Source: Psychrobacter maritimus
Lineage (GTDB): Bacteria > Pseudomonadota > Gammaproteobacteria > Pseudomonadales > Moraxellaceae
Direction: 5' to 3'
Assembly (NCBI RefSeq): GCF_904846345.1
Contig: NZ_CAJHAJ010000002.1
Location: 372,001 to 436,000, forward strand
DNA length: 64,000 bases
Positions 26,327-36,732 of the stretch are shown piece by piece. The notes beneath the pieces were generated by a model, which was not told the origin of the DNA, ran no database searches, and saw only the letters and a list, made by a program, of their open reading frames with translations. Positions within the stretch are counted from its first letter, which is position 1. Every line of letters starts with the position of its first letter. Made by a program: the position numbers and the translations under genes.

Positions 26327-28204
26327 ATGCAATATCCCGCTTGGAAATACTTACTCATCACCGTCGTGCTCATCATTGCCGGTCTATATGCGGCTCCTAA
26401 CCTCTATCCTGATGAACCTGCCGTACAGATTACCAGTGCAGCAGCAGGTACGCAGCTGTCTGAAGGTATCTTGACTCAGTCTCAAAGCTTGCTCGAAGAA
26501 GCAGGATTGAACAATCATGATGGTACCTTTGAAGGCAATAGTGCGCTGGTGCGTCTCGACAACCCCGTCGATCAGCTAAAAGCTCAGGAAGTGCTGCGTC
26601 AAAATCTAGGCGAGGACTATGTGGTCGCGCTGAACTTGGCACAGACTACTCCTGATTGGCTACGTGATATCGGTGCAAGACCCATGAAACTCGGGCTTGA
26701 TTTGCGCGGTGGTGTGCGTTTCGTGCTAGAAGTGGATATGGACAAGGCGCTCGAACAACGCTTGACCAGCGCCAGTCGTGATATGCGCCGTGACCTACGT
26801 GCTGAACGTATTGCAGTTAAAGGCATCAAAACAGAAAAGCGTGGCGTGGTGCTGCATTTTTCTGATACTGATACCCGTAACCGTGCGCAAAACATCCTGC
26901 AAGGCTCTATGGGTAACACATTCTCCTTACAGTCTTCTATTGATGAGCAAGGCCCTGCCCTGATTTTAGCTTATAACGATGCAACCTTAGACGAAATCAA
27001 CAGCTACGCGGTCAACCAAAACTTGACTACTCTACGCAATCGTATTGCTGAGCTTGGTGTTACTGAGGCCTTGGTACAATCACAAGGCGCTAGCCGTATC
27101 GTGGTTGAGCTACCGGGTGTACAAGATACTGCAGAAGCAAAACGTGTCCTTGGTCGTACGGCAAACCTTGAGTTCCGTATGGTCGCTGAAGGCGCTGAAA
27201 ATTATATGGGTGGTATTCCGCCTGCTGGTACCGAAGCATTTCCATTTGAAACGCTTGATGGTCCACCAGTATTGCTAGAGCGTCAAGCGATTGTCACCGG
27301 TGACAAGGTTACAAACGCGCAGACAGGTATTGATGAAAGCGGCTCACCTGAAGTAAGCATTACCCTAGATAGTGCTGGTGGTAAGCTGATGCAAAACGCC
27401 ACGCGTACGGCTGTCGGCAAACAAATGGCGGTGCTGTTTATTGAAAATAAACAACGCATTACTTATGAAGAAAATCCAGCAACTGGTGAGACCGTCGAAG
27501 TACGCACGCCATATGCTGAGACTAAAGTTATTAACCGCGCCAATATCCAAGCGGTACTGGGTTCGTCTTTCCGTATTACTGGGCTTGATAGCAGTGCTGA
27601 AGCCGCAGAGCTTGCGCTATTGTTACGTTCAGGTGCATTGGCAGCCCCGATGTATTTCGTTGAAGAACGTACCATTGGTCCATCATTAGGCCAAGAAAAT
27701 ATCGATAAAGGCCTATTCTCTACCCAAGTGGGTTATCTACTGGTCTTCGCCTTTATGATTATTTTCTATCGCTTATTTGGGGTGATTGCTAATATTGCCC
27801 TAGCGATTAACGTCATTATCATTATTGCCATTATGTCAATTTTAGGCTCATCACTGACCCTACCCGGTATTGCTGGTATCGTCTTAACCATCGGTATGGC
27901 GGTCGATGCCAACGTGCTGATTTTTGAGCGTATACGTGAAGAGCTGGCAAACGGGGTCAGACCAAAATCCGCTATCGTGGCAGGTTTTGATCGTGCCTTT
28001 AGTAGTATTTTCGATGCCAACATCACCACGTTATTGGTCGCGTTTATCTTATTTGCGATTGGTACGGGTCCGATTAAAGGCTTTGCGGTTACCCTCGCGA
28101 TTGGTATTGTCAGCTCACTATTTACCGCGATTTTGGTAACCCGTGCGCTGGTACAACTTGCTTACGGTAAGCGTAAATCTATCAAACGTCTGAGCATCGG
28201 TTAG
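26327..28204 (+). CDS. secD: Protein translocase subunit SecD
   Basis: The 625-residue protein has an N-terminal membrane helix (YLLITVVLIIAGLYAAP), the large periplasmic P1 region (with GLDLRGGVRFVLEVD and later the VVELPGVQD motif), and six membrane helices in the C-terminal 170 residues (GIAGIVLTIGMAVDANVLIFERIREE is the conserved helix). SecD with SecF uses the proton gradient to drive late steps of Sec export. The ATG at 26327 (AAAGAAG upstream) is chosen; a more upstream in-frame start adds 15 residues with no family support. secF follows after 9 bases. Confidence 0.96.
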   Translation: MQYPAWKYLLITVVLIIAGLYAAPNLYPDEPAVQITSAAAGTQLSEGILTQSQSLLEEAGLNNHDGTFEGNSALVRLDNPVDQLKAQEVLRQNLGEDYVVALNLAQTTPDWLRDIGARPMKLGLDLRGGVRFVLEVDMDKALEQRLTSASRDMRRDLRAERIAVKGIKTEKRGVVLHFSDTDTRNRAQNILQGSMGNTFSLQSSIDEQGPALILAYNDATLDEINSYAVNQNLTTLRNRIAELGVTEALVQSQGASRIVVELPGVQDTAEAKRVLGRTANLEFRMVAEGAENYMGGIPPAGTEAFPFETLDGPPVLLERQAIVTGDKVTNAQTGIDESGSPEVSITLDSAGGKLMQNATRTAVGKQMAVLFIENKQRITYEENPATGETVEVRTPYAETKVINRANIQAVLGSSFRITGLDSSAEAAELALLLRSGALAAPMYFVEERTIGPSLGQENIDKGLFSTQVGYLLVFAFMIIFYRLFGVIANIALAINVIIIIAIMSILGSSLTLPGIAGIVLTIGMAVDANVLIFERIREELANGVRPKSAIVAGFDRAFSSIFDANITTLLVAFILFAIGTGPIKGFAVTLAIGIVSSLFTAILVTRALVQLAYGKRKSIKRLSIG

Positions 28205-28213
28205 GAGAAAACT

Positions 28214-29470
28214 ATGGCCATCGATAATAACAACCCTTTAGAACAACAGAACAACCCCGAACCGAATGGCTCAAATAGCGAAGCTAGTACGCGCCGCCGT
28301 AAGAAACCGCGCCGTGATGGTAAAGGCAGTAATACCCAAAGCAATAAGACTTCTAAGACGAGCTTGAGTAAAAATAAAACCCGTCGCGCCGGTAAAGATG
28401 CGAGTCAAGACAGCCATGCATTGGCCACGCAAGCAATGGATCCTAATCTAAATAATTTAGACATAGGTGATGCTGAAGATAATGCAGCAGCAGAAGCTGA
28501 AGGTGGCATCAAAGCCATTGGCGATCAACGTATCATCCCATTTATGAAGTTAGAAAAGCCGATGGCACTTCTATCGCTGCTGATGGTGATTGGTAGTATT
28601 ATCGCCATTGCCGTCAATGGTCTAAATCTAGGTCTTGATTTCACCGGCGGGGTTTCAGCAGATGTACGTTATGAGCAACCTGCTGAACAAGTCGAAGTGG
28701 TTAAAGCCTTGGCTGACAATGGTTTTGATGATGCCGTCGTGCAGTATTTAGGGACGCGTCAAGAGCTTTTAGTACGTCTACCACCACAGTCTGACAACGT
28801 CGACGGACTTAATGCCAGTCTGAGTAAAGCGTTGGCACTGCCTAATAATAATGTTGAAATCAGTAATGTTAATATTATCGGTAGCCAAGTAGGTAACGAC
28901 ATCTATCTAAGCTCAGTCATGTCATTGGTGTTGGCACTGGCCTGTATGCTGGGCTATGTTGCCTTACGTTTCCAGTTTAAGCTGGCGCTTGGTGCGGTAC
29001 TGTCGCTATTCCACGATGCTATCGTGACCATCGGGATTTTTGCATTATTTGGTTTTCCGTTTGATTTAACCGTCCTAGCTGCTATTTTAGCCTTGATTGG
29101 TTATTCAATAAACGATACCATCGTCGTCTATGACCGTATCCGTGAGAACTTCCGCCGTGTCCGTGGTATCACGCCGCGTCAAACGGTTGATTTGTCACTG
29201 ACAGAGACCCTACGCCGTACCATTATGACCATTTCAACGGTTCTGTTAGTAGTCCTTGCAATGCTATTCTTAGGCGGAGAGGGTTTATACTGGTTCTCAG
29301 TCGCCCTATTTATCGGTTTACTGGCAGGAACGTATTCATCTACTTATATTGCAAGCTCTATTCCTTTAAGAATGGGTTTATCACGTGATGACTTTATCGT
29401 TAAAGTAAAACCTGAGTTTGAAGAAGAAATCGTAACCTTTAATGATCCAAAAATGTATGAGCAAGATTAA
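28214..29470 (+). CDS. secF: Protein translocase subunit SecF with a long basic N-terminal extension
   Basis: The 418-residue protein has the SecF core from about residue 110 on: first helix LLSLLMVIGSIIAIAVNGL, the GLDFTGGV motif, a periplasmic domain, and five further helices including ALIGYSINDTIVVYDRIREN. The core is close to the E. coli length (323). It is preceded by about 100 residues of polar, Lys/Arg/Asn/Ser-rich sequence without predicted structure (RRRKKPRRDGKG and similar). That extension would be cytoplasmic. The gene starts nine bases after secD with a strong AGGAGA, so the two are cotranscribed. A terminator follows at 29546. Confidence 0.95.
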   Translation: MAIDNNNPLEQQNNPEPNGSNSEASTRRRKKPRRDGKGSNTQSNKTSKTSLSKNKTRRAGKDASQDSHALATQAMDPNLNNLDIGDAEDNAAAEAEGGIKAIGDQRIIPFMKLEKPMALLSLLMVIGSIIAIAVNGLNLGLDFTGGVSADVRYEQPAEQVEVVKALADNGFDDAVVQYLGTRQELLVRLPPQSDNVDGLNASLSKALALPNNNVEISNVNIIGSQVGNDIYLSSVMSLVLALACMLGYVALRFQFKLALGAVLSLFHDAIVTIGIFALFGFPFDLTVLAAILALIGYSINDTIVVYDRIRENFRRVRGITPRQTVDLSLTETLRRTIMTISTVLLVVLAMLFLGGEGLYWFSVALFIGLLAGTYSSTYIASSIPLRMGLSRDDFIVKVKPEFEEEIVTFNDPKMYEQD

Positions 29471-29545
29471 TGCTTACCTCAAAGGCAATAATTAGACCTT
29501 TTAATTATTAAGCTGCTAAGTTATTAAGCTGATAAGCGTTATCCT

Positions 29546-29578
29546 GACAAAAGCACCTAAACTCTAGGTGCTTTTGTC
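29546..29578 (+). terminator. Terminator after secF
   Basis: GACAAAAGCACCTA (29546-29559) pairs perfectly with TAGGTGCTTTTGTC (29565-29578) around AACTC. Confidence 0.85.
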
Positions 29579-29656
29579 TTTATATTATTTATATTTTAAA
29601 GTTATGTAAAAAGTGATTACTAAACTTCTCTGCCTCGTTATATAAGCGACTAAGCT

Positions 29657-31081
29657 ATGTCATCTACCTTACCGCCATGTACTATGCCGCCTATCGATAC
29701 TCGCTATGCGCGCATTATCGCCATCGCCTTGCCAGTATTATTGGCCAACCTTGCGATGCCGCTACAAAGCGTCATTGATACAGCGATTGTCGGTAATATG
29801 AATGACACCGCTAAGCTTGCTGGTATGGGCTTAGCCATACAGCTGCTCTCTTTAATACTGGTCAGCTTTAACTTTTTGCAATATGCGTCATCTGGACTGT
29901 CGGCACAAGCATTGGGGCAACTGGCTAATAAAGATGCCCTTAACAATAACAATGCGCCATTAAACGCGTCTAACCGAACGCCATCACCGCTGTTGTCGAT
30001 TTTGCAACGGGCTTTATTATTGGCCTTTATGATTGGCGCGGTTTTACTTATCGCAAAACCTTGGTTAATTGATTTTGGCTTGCAAGCGCTCTCCGCCAAT
30101 CCTGATAGTGGCAGCGCGGCAAAGACTTATTTAGATGTACGTTTTTGGGGTGTTATCGCTGAGCTGATGAACTTTGCGTTTATAGGCTGGTTTGCTGGTC
30201 AAGGTAAGACCCGCTACATGCTTTATCAACAAGGATTTATCGCTATCCTTAATATCATACTGACCTTGTTTTTTGTTTATGTGATGCAAATGGGCTTGGT
30301 TGGGGTGGCGTTAGGTACGACAATTGCCTTTTGGCTTGGCGTAGTTTTGGCATTATGGCTCAGCCGTCGACATCTACAAATCTCTTGGCGAGCGTTATTG
30401 ACCGCCAATAAAGAACACTTTACCAAAGATAAAATGCTTAGGCTATTTTCTTTAAATAAAGACATTTTTATCCGTACGTTAATTTTAACGGTAAGCTTTG
30501 CTTGGATTACCCGTCTATCTGCCCAAAGCGGCGATGTCATACTGGCCGCCAACGCCATCTTATTGCAGGTATTGAGTATCTCAGCCTTTGCCCTTGATGG
30601 CGTGGCAGTCTCTGCAGAAACCTTAAGCGGGCAAGCTGCGGGACGACGCGACTGGCCACGGTTTCGTATTATCGTAAAGCGCACAGGCGTGGTTAGCTAC
30701 GGGCTTGCCATTATGCTAAGTGCGATATGGTGGTTTGCCATGCCGACTTATTTAGAATTGATGACCAATATCGAGCCGGTCTTTGCGCTTGCTTATGACT
30801 ATCACCTTTATGCCGTGCTACTGCCGCTTGTGGGTGTTGGCGCTTATTGGTTAGATGGGATATTTTTTGGTTTAACGGCAGGTAGTGTCATTCGTAATGC
30901 CGCGCTTATATTGGCGGTTATCTTTTTCCCCTTAAGTTGGCTACTGTACCAACAATGGGATATGACCGGCATCTGGCTGAGCGTTTGGTGCTTATTATTA
31001 TTAAGATTGATTATCCTCGGTGGGTTTTTATATCGTGCCCATCAGACAGGCAGTTATGAAAAATTGCAGCCTGAAGCCTAA
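29657..31081 (+). CDS. MATE family efflux transporter (DinF-like)
   Basis: The 474-residue protein has about 12 hydrophobic segments and the two-fold pseudo-symmetry of the MATE family. The first helix region reads IALPVLLANLAMPLQSVIDTAIVGNM, the usual MATE opening, and the second half begins with FIRTLILTVSFAWITRLSA, then ANAILLQVLSISAFALDGVAVSAETLSGQAAG, the DinF-branch signature. It should export cationic drugs or metabolites in exchange for Na+ or H+. The loop between helices 2 and 3 carries an Asn-rich insert (residues 95-115). Substrate not predictable. The azlCD pair follows on the same strand, about 100 bases on, without sign of coupling. Confidence 0.9.
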   Translation: MSSTLPPCTMPPIDTRYARIIAIALPVLLANLAMPLQSVIDTAIVGNMNDTAKLAGMGLAIQLLSLILVSFNFLQYASSGLSAQALGQLANKDALNNNNAPLNASNRTPSPLLSILQRALLLAFMIGAVLLIAKPWLIDFGLQALSANPDSGSAAKTYLDVRFWGVIAELMNFAFIGWFAGQGKTRYMLYQQGFIAILNIILTLFFVYVMQMGLVGVALGTTIAFWLGVVLALWLSRRHLQISWRALLTANKEHFTKDKMLRLFSLNKDIFIRTLILTVSFAWITRLSAQSGDVILAANAILLQVLSISAFALDGVAVSAETLSGQAAGRRDWPRFRIIVKRTGVVSYGLAIMLSAIWWFAMPTYLELMTNIEPVFALAYDYHLYAVLLPLVGVGAYWLDGIFFGLTAGSVIRNAALILAVIFFPLSWLLYQQWDMTGIWLSVWCLLLLRLIILGGFLYRAHQTGSYEKLQPEA

Positions 31082-31185
31082 TCATTAAGAGCATTTAGCT
31101 AAAACGATGCTTGTATGATGAATTTAAAAAACAAGAAAAAAGACCATAAACGACAAATTAAAGTAAGAAAAAATTAGGATGTCAC

Positions 31186-31917
31186 GTGAATACTCAATCA
31201 AATGAGATAAATCAAAATCAAGCCTACCACTACGATTGGGCGGAAGGCTTTAAAAAAAGCTTGCCAGTCGCCATGGGTTATCTGCCAGCAGGGATTGCCT
31301 TTGGCGTGCTCGCACAAGTGGCTGGTGTGCCAGTGTGGGCTACTATCATGCTAAGTGTGGTCTTATATGCAGGCGCGGCGCAATATGCTTGTCTACCGAT
31401 GCTGAGTGCTGGATTACCGATTGGCAATATCGCAACCAACATTGCTGCTATTAACTTGCGTCATGTCTTTTATGGTATGCCGTTATTACAGTATCTACCA
31501 AAAAACAAAATAGCCAAAACTTATTGTTTATTCGCCTTAACGGACGAAACGTTTTCAGTGATGACCAGTTTGCCAAATGAGTCGCGACAATCATTGATAC
31601 TGCCTATTAGTCTGTTTAATCAAAGCTGGTGGGTATTAGCTGGTGCAATTGGCGTGATGATTGGCAGCGCCCTAAGCGATTTAATACCGCATTTGGATTT
31701 TGCCTTGGTCTGTCTGTTTGCGATTTTAGCTTATGAGCAATTCCAAAGTATCAAACGCTATTTCCCCATTGGTATTGCCGTCATTGCCTTAGTGATTGCC
31801 TCGTTCTTTACTAGCAACTGGCTATTATTGGTAGCGATTACAATTTGTATGCTGATGATTTTAGCCCGTGGAGTTTGGGTGCAGCGCAGTGTGCAAGGAG
31901 GCAGCAATGAGCAGTAG
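31186..31917 (+). CDS. azlC: Branched-chain amino acid exporter, large subunit AzlC
   Basis: The 243-residue membrane protein has the AzlC (YgaZ) opening GFKKSLPVAMGYLPAGIAFGVLA and the motif MLSAGLPIGNIATNIAAINLRHVFYG, with about seven membrane segments. AzlC/AzlD (YgaZH) exports branched-chain amino acids and analogues. The start is GTG at 31186 with AGGATG upstream. The azlD start lies inside its end (11-base overlap). Confidence 0.92.
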   Translation: MNTQSNEINQNQAYHYDWAEGFKKSLPVAMGYLPAGIAFGVLAQVAGVPVWATIMLSVVLYAGAAQYACLPMLSAGLPIGNIATNIAAINLRHVFYGMPLLQYLPKNKIAKTYCLFALTDETFSVMTSLPNESRQSLILPISLFNQSWWVLAGAIGVMIGSALSDLIPHLDFALVCLFAILAYEQFQSIKRYFPIGIAVIALVIASFFTSNWLLLVAITICMLMILARGVWVQRSVQGGSNEQ

Positions 31918-32266
31918 TTACCTGATTTTTGCAACGTTCGCGATGGCCGCAGTGACGTTTATTACTCGCGCCCTGCCCGCCTTAATACCCAAAAAGCTAC
32001 TGGATACACCGTGGCTACATCGCTTAAATGAAAGCTTGCCGCTGTCTGTGATGGTATTGCTAATCTTAACCAGTCTTTCTTATCAAGGTTTGTCAGGCAA
32101 TGCGAGTTTAAATAGCGCAGAAGTACATTTATTAATGGCACAAATAGGCGCGTTATTATCAGTATTAGTCGTTTATCATCTTAGCCGTCAGTTACTGGTC
32201 AGTATGATCGTCGGTATCGCTGCAATTAATGGCTTTTTATGGCTATTTACGCATTTTTTAGGCTGA
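31907..32266 (+). CDS. azlD: Branched-chain amino acid exporter, small subunit AzlD
   Basis: From the ATG at 31907 (AAGGAGG at 31895-31901) the protein has 119 residues and four membrane helices, with FITRALPALIPKKLL near the N-terminus, the AzlD/YgaH signature. It pairs with AzlC to form the exporter. A more upstream in-frame GTG inside azlC is less likely given the strong ribosome binding site. Confidence 0.92.
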   Translation: MSSSYLIFATFAMAAVTFITRALPALIPKKLLDTPWLHRLNESLPLSVMVLLILTSLSYQGLSGNASLNSAEVHLLMAQIGALLSVLVVYHLSRQLLVSMIVGIAAINGFLWLFTHFLG

Positions 32267-32313
32267 TTAAAGGTTTATTGTATATAGTAGATTGACTTTA
32301 AAAAAGATACAGC

Positions 32314-32379
32314 GCGACTGGGATGAATTTTTCGTAGCCTCTGTGATAACAGCAAGCGAGGAAAATTTATACCAGTCGC
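32314..32379 (+). repeat. Intergenic palindromic repeat, copy A (66 bp)
   Basis: GCGACTGG at one end pairs with CCAGTCGC at the other. Inside are GATGAATTTTTCGTAGCC and AGGAAAATTTATA, which also pair, and a central CTGTGATAACAG. One of five copies in this window (others at 38787, 44419, 46120, 55763). It lies between the convergent azlD and purF genes. An AT-rich stretch before it (about 32283-32313) is also shared with copy B. Confidence 0.9.
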
Positions 32380-32439
32380 ATGTGGCTGTTAATTCATCAA
32401 TTTTATTTCACACTGACTACATTTATTTTTGCCCATAAA

Positions 32440-32470
32440 AAAGGCTGCAATCTCAATGATTGCAGCCTTT
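32440..32470. terminator. Terminator between azlD and purF
   Basis: AAAGGCTGCAATC (32440-32452) pairs with GATTGCAGCCTTT (32458-32470) around TCAAT, with A-run before and T-run after; the flanking genes converge. Confidence 0.85.
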
Positions 32471-32508
32471 CTATTTTGCCATTACTTTATTTTAAGATAT
32501 TTAGTCTC

Positions 32509-34044
32509 TTACAGCTCTTCTACGCCCATCATATCGACTGGGGTATCAGCAACGATTTGTACACCCTTTTTACCAGTCTTGGCCGTGTCATTGCGCTGCT
32601 CTTGTAGATGCTCAAGATAGGCTTCGTTAATTTGTCCGGTAATGTAGCAACCGTTGAACACCGCACAATCAAAGCCTTCGACCTTGCTATGCTTAGTATC
32701 TTTAACCGCTTCAATCAAATCGTCCAAATCTTGGAAAATCAAGCGGTCAGCACCGATAATCTCGCGTACTTCTTCAACGCTATGACCTGAGGCGATCAGC
32801 TCGCTACGCACTGGCATATCGATACCATAGACGTTTGGATATTTAACCGGCGGCGCAGCACTGGCAAAGAATACTTTACGGGCACCGGCATCACGTGCCA
32901 TTTGAATAATTTCATGACAAGTCGTACCGCGTACGATTGAATCATCAACCAAAAGGACGTTTTTACCTTTAAACTCAAGCGGTACCGCACTTAGCTTTTG
33001 ACGCACTGATTTTTTACGTTGCTGCTGACCTGGCATGATAAAGGTGCGACCGATATAGCGGTTTTTCATAAACCCTTCACGGTACTTCACATTCATCTTT
33101 AGCGCCAGCTCCATCGCTGAGGTACGCGAGGTGTCAGGAATAGGAATGACCACGTCGATATCATGATCTTCGCCCCATTCAGCAAGGATTTTATCAGCCA
33201 GTTTTTCACCCATACGTAGGCGTGATTTATAAACAGAGATATTGTCCATAATAGAATCTGGACGGGCAAAATACACATATTCAAAGATACAAGGCGTGTA
33301 TTCTTTTTGCTCAACACACTGATAAGTATGTATTTGATGATCTAAATCGATAAAGATAGCTTCGCCAGGCTTAACATCACGAACAATGCTAAAGCCTGAA
33401 CCCGTCAACGCTACTGACTCTGAGGCGACCATATATTCTGTGCCGCCATTGGCTGCCATACGCTTACCGTAAATCAGTGGGCGGATACCGTTTGGATCAC
33501 GGAATGCTAGCAAACCATGACCAGTAATCAGGGCAACCACGCCATAAGCGCCTTCAATACGTCCATAAACCGCGGTGACTGCTTCAAAGATATCAGCAGG
33601 CGTCGGATTGGTTTTATCCAAATTTTGCATCTCATGCGCAAGGACATTTAGCAACACTTCAGAATCTGAATCGGTATTTAAATGGCGGCGATCTTCTTGA
33701 TATAGAGACTTAGCCAGACTTTCAGCATTGGTCAAGTTACCATTGTGCGCAAGGGTAATACCATAAGGCGAGTTGACATAAAAAGGCTGTGCTTCGGCAC
33801 TACTTGAGGTGCCAGCGGTCGGATAACGGACGTGACCGATACCAAACTTACCCACCAGCTTTAGCATATGACGATTCATAAACACGTCACGTACCATGCC
33901 ATTTTCTTTACGTAAATAAAGACGCCCGTCCTGTAAAGTCACAATACCTGCCGCATCTTGCCCACGATGCTGCAACATGGTTAAGGCATCATAAAGAATT
34001 TGATTGACTGGCTCATGAGCTGCGACCCCAACGACTCCACACAT
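32509..34044 (-). CDS. purF: Amidophosphoribosyltransferase
   Basis: The 511-residue enzyme catalyses the first committed step of purine synthesis (PRPP + glutamine to phosphoribosylamine). The N-terminal glutaminase domain has its nucleophile at Cys2 (MCGVVGVA), a propeptide is absent, and the C-terminal phosphoribosyltransferase domain carries the PRPP loop [13 protein letters not shown]. The E. coli protein has 505 residues. cvpA lies upstream on the same strand, the usual cvpA-purF pairing, here with a gap of about 240 bases. Confidence 0.97.
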   Translation of the reverse strand: MCGVVGVAAHEPVNQILYDALTMLQHRGQDAAGIVTLQDGRLYLRKENGMVRDVFMNRHMLKLVGKFGIGHVRYPTAGTSSSAEAQPFYVNSPYGITLAHNGNLTNAESLAKSLYQEDRRHLNTDSDSEVLLNVLAHEMQNLDKTNPTPADIFEAVTAVYGRIEGAYGVVALITGHGLLAFRDPNGIRPLIYGKRMAANGGTEYMVASESVALTGSGFSIVRDVKPGEAIFIDLDHQIHTYQCVEQKEYTPCIFEYVYFARPDSIMDNISVYKSRLRMGEKLADKILAEWGEDHDIDVVIPIPDTSRTSAMELALKMNVKYREGFMKNRYIGRTFIMPGQQQRKKSVRQKLSAVPLEFKGKNVLLVDDSIVRGTTCHEIIQMARDAGARKVFFASAAPPVKYPNVYGIDMPVRSELIASGHSVEEVREIIGADRLIFQDLDDLIEAVKDTKHSKVEGFDCAVFNGCYITGQINEAYLEHLQEQRNDTAKTGKKGVQIVADTPVDMMGVEEL

Positions 34045-34283
34045 AGTTGTATCCTATTTTGTACCACACATTGATAACACAATAACGGCATAACTGCTGA
34101 CAAAGTTATGGAACACATTGCCTGCCATTTACCGCCAAGCTGACGATTTTTCTGACTAAAAATCTTATAGATAATCAATAAGGCCTATTATCCATAAGAC
34201 AAGTTGCTGATGATTGATAGAGGTGTATTTTACGAATATTAAAGCTGATTGAATAGCTTTTTATGAGCACTGATGACTGATGA

Positions 34284-34781
34284 TTAGGACTGATTGACCT
34301 GATCCCACGCCAAGCCAAACATATCTGAGACCAGCTCTTTACCCATGGGGGCATAAGGCAGTAATTCAGGCGCGAGCACCGAGGTTTCCCATTGCGGCAT
34401 TTGCACCAATAATGGCGCGCTGACGCTAAGAACCACTAAGACCATAAGGACGTTTTTTGCCGCCCCAAGTACCCCGCCCGCCACTTTATCAAGGACGCCA
34501 AGACGTAAGGTTTTGAGTACTCCGGAGAATACGAATGCAACTAGGTGCATGATGGCTAAGATGGCAATCACAATCACTAAAAAAGCCATCGCCATTTGCA
34601 AAACAGGATTTTCTACCATACCTGATAATTGCGGCGCAACGGAACCCGCCAATCGAGTGGCAGCAATAAGTGCAATAAACCAACCGACCAAACCGACAGC
34701 TGTCTTAATCAGACCTACCTGAAAACCACGCCATAAGCCAATCAGAACAACCACAGCAATCACAATGTCTAAACCACTCAT
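34284..34781 (-). CDS. cvpA: CvpA family membrane protein
   Basis: The 165-residue inner-membrane protein has four hydrophobic segments and opens with SGLDIVIAVVVLIGLWRGFQVG, typical of CvpA (colicin V production protein). The family is needed for colicin V production in E. coli and for envelope homeostasis, mechanism unknown. It precedes purF on the same strand. Confidence 0.93.
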   Translation of the reverse strand: MSGLDIVIAVVVLIGLWRGFQVGLIKTAVGLVGWFIALIAATRLAGSVAPQLSGMVENPVLQMAMAFLVIVIAILAIMHLVAFVFSGVLKTLRLGVLDKVAGGVLGAAKNVLMVLVVLSVSAPLLVQMPQWETSVLAPELLPYAPMGKELVSDMFGLAWDQVNQS

Positions 34782-34861
34782 GTTTATCGCCTCATTTGCA
34801 TCTTATATCGGGTATTTCAGTGAAGGTGAAAAGCTTGCAGTTTTAACAATCTTTAAAAGGA

Positions 34862-35896
34862 TTAACCTTCCATGGCATCGTAATAGCCACCGATGGATTG
34901 AATGCAAGACTGTACCAGCCCAGGCCCTTTATAAATAAGCCCTGAATAAAGCTGTACCATATCTGCACCTGCCTCGATTTTTTTGACGGCTTTAGCACCG
35001 CTATCGATACCGCCAACGCCAATCAACGCTACCTTACCATCCAGCTGATCGGAGAATTGTTGTAAAATCTGCGTACTAATGTGGCTGACCGGACGACCGG
35101 ATAAGCCACCAGCTTGGTCACCATCGGGCAAATCTTCGACGCCTACGCGACTTAAAGTGGTATTGGTAGCAATCAAACCATCAATCTCAAAATCCAACAG
35201 CTGCTGGGAGATATAATCGACTTGTAACGGCTCTAAATCAGGAGCGACCTTTAACACCAAAGGCACATAAAAGCCATATTCGGTTGCCAGCTGATTGTGG
35301 CGGTTTTTAATAGTGTCTAATAATTGGGTTAGTGCTTCACCGCTTTGTAGGTCGCGCAAATTTTTGGTATTCGGCGAGGAGATATTCACGGTAATATAAG
35401 AAGCATGCGGATAGACACGCTCTAAGCAATAGACATAATCATCAGCCGCATTTTCAACAGGAGTCGCCGCATTTTTACCGATATTAATACCGATATTGCC
35501 TTTGTATTTGCAACGTTTGACGTTTTCAATCAGGTAATCAACGCCTTGATTATTAAAACCCATACGATTAATGATGGCATCGGCTTGCTTGATTCTAAAT
35601 AGTCTTGGTTTGTCATTGCCGACTTGCGGCTTTGGCGTGACAGTACCCACTTCGATAAAACCAAAACCCAACTCTGCCAGCGCATCGATATAGTCGCCGT
35701 TTTTGTCCAATCCGGCAGCAAGCCCAACGGGATTGGCAAACTGCAAACCCATACAGTCGGTTGGCTGCATTGACTGACCATATACTAAGCCCAATACACG
35801 CGCTTTATGAGCTTTATCTAATAAAGATAAGGTCATCTCATGCGCGTGCTCGGGGTCCATATTAAACAAAAAAGGGCGAAGTAAGGCGTAAGACAT
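34862..35896 (-). CDS. pyrD: Dihydroorotate dehydrogenase (quinone), class 2
   Basis: The 344-residue flavoenzyme oxidises dihydroorotate to orotate in pyrimidine synthesis, passing electrons to quinone at the inner membrane. The N-terminal helix ([19 protein letters not shown]) is the membrane-associated part that marks class 2. FMN-site motifs [25 protein letters not shown] (catalytic Ser) and [10 protein letters not shown] are present. Length equals the E. coli enzyme (336). Confidence 0.97.
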   Translation of the reverse strand: MSYALLRPFLFNMDPEHAHEMTLSLLDKAHKARVLGLVYGQSMQPTDCMGLQFANPVGLAAGLDKNGDYIDALAELGFGFIEVGTVTPKPQVGNDKPRLFRIKQADAIINRMGFNNQGVDYLIENVKRCKYKGNIGINIGKNAATPVENAADDYVYCLERVYPHASYITVNISSPNTKNLRDLQSGEALTQLLDTIKNRHNQLATEYGFYVPLVLKVAPDLEPLQVDYISQQLLDFEIDGLIATNTTLSRVGVEDLPDGDQAGGLSGRPVSHISTQILQQFSDQLDGKVALIGVGGIDSGAKAVKKIEAGADMVQLYSGLIYKGPGLVQSCIQSIGGYYDAMEG

Positions 35897-36154
35897 AGTA
35901 ATGACAGACCCTGCTTGAAAAGAAATGATAAATAAGAAAAACGAATGAGGTCAAGCGCTGCGATTATATCAGCTTAACTGAAATAAGACCAAAGTTTCAT
36001 AGGACAAATTGCGCTAAATCATGCGAATAAACAATCGTTGATATTGCAAACGGACTCAATTAACCTAGTAATGAGTGGATATCAAAAAGCATTTTTTATT
36101 TAAGTCTATTGTTTATTCAACGCATTACTGCTTATTGATATGCATGCTTTTAGC

Positions 36155-36556
36155 TTACGGAACTGGGCGTCCATCAGTAAGCGCAATCCAACCGCGTACA
36201 ATACGGTATAGATGCCAAATAAAAGTAAAGCCCATAATAATAAAGCCTAAACTGGCCAATAATACCGAGCCGATGGCAATATTATTACTGTCAGCAAACA
36301 TACTTACGCCAAAACCACCTAGGGCAAATGTGATGATAAGCACACCAATGACAAAAAAGACGATGCTATACCAAAACGTCTTAATCTGCCAATCAAAATG
36401 CGTGGCAAGCCAAGTATTATCAGCGTCACGGCGTTTGGCATAATTCATAAAGATAGGCACAATCCACAGCAGTCCGGCGGTAAAATAGCTGAGCACATAA
36501 AGCAAATACGTGATGTGATTATAGGTAATCAAAGAACGGCGCTTATTATCACTCAT
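36155..36556 (-). CDS. DUF4870-like inner-membrane protein
   Basis: From the ATG at 36556 the protein has 133 residues and three or four membrane helices. Visible: LITYNHITYLLYVLSYFTAG, a cytoplasmic loop YAKRRDADNTWLATHFDWQIKTF, and two further helices. That layout (YAKRRDA, THFDWQIKTFW) matches small membrane proteins of the DUF4870/COG3671 type. An in-frame ATG eight residues upstream is also possible. Function unknown. Confidence 0.65.
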   Translation of the reverse strand: MSDNKRRSLITYNHITYLLYVLSYFTAGLLWIVPIFMNYAKRRDADNTWLATHFDWQIKTFWYSIVFFVIGVLIITFALGGFGVSMFADSNNIAIGSVLLASLGFIIMGFTFIWHLYRIVRGWIALTDGRPVP

Positions 36557-36732
36557 CGTATTATTGTGATTGTTTATCATACGGTCACTCGTTATCTTCT
36601 GTGGCTAATAGCTATATTATTGTGGCAATTGAGCAAGGTTTCAATGCAGCATATTTTAAAATATAAAGGTGCTTAAACATCAACTTGTTAGGTGTAAAAG
36701 TTGTTAGGCATAAAGGTTGTTAAGCATACCTC

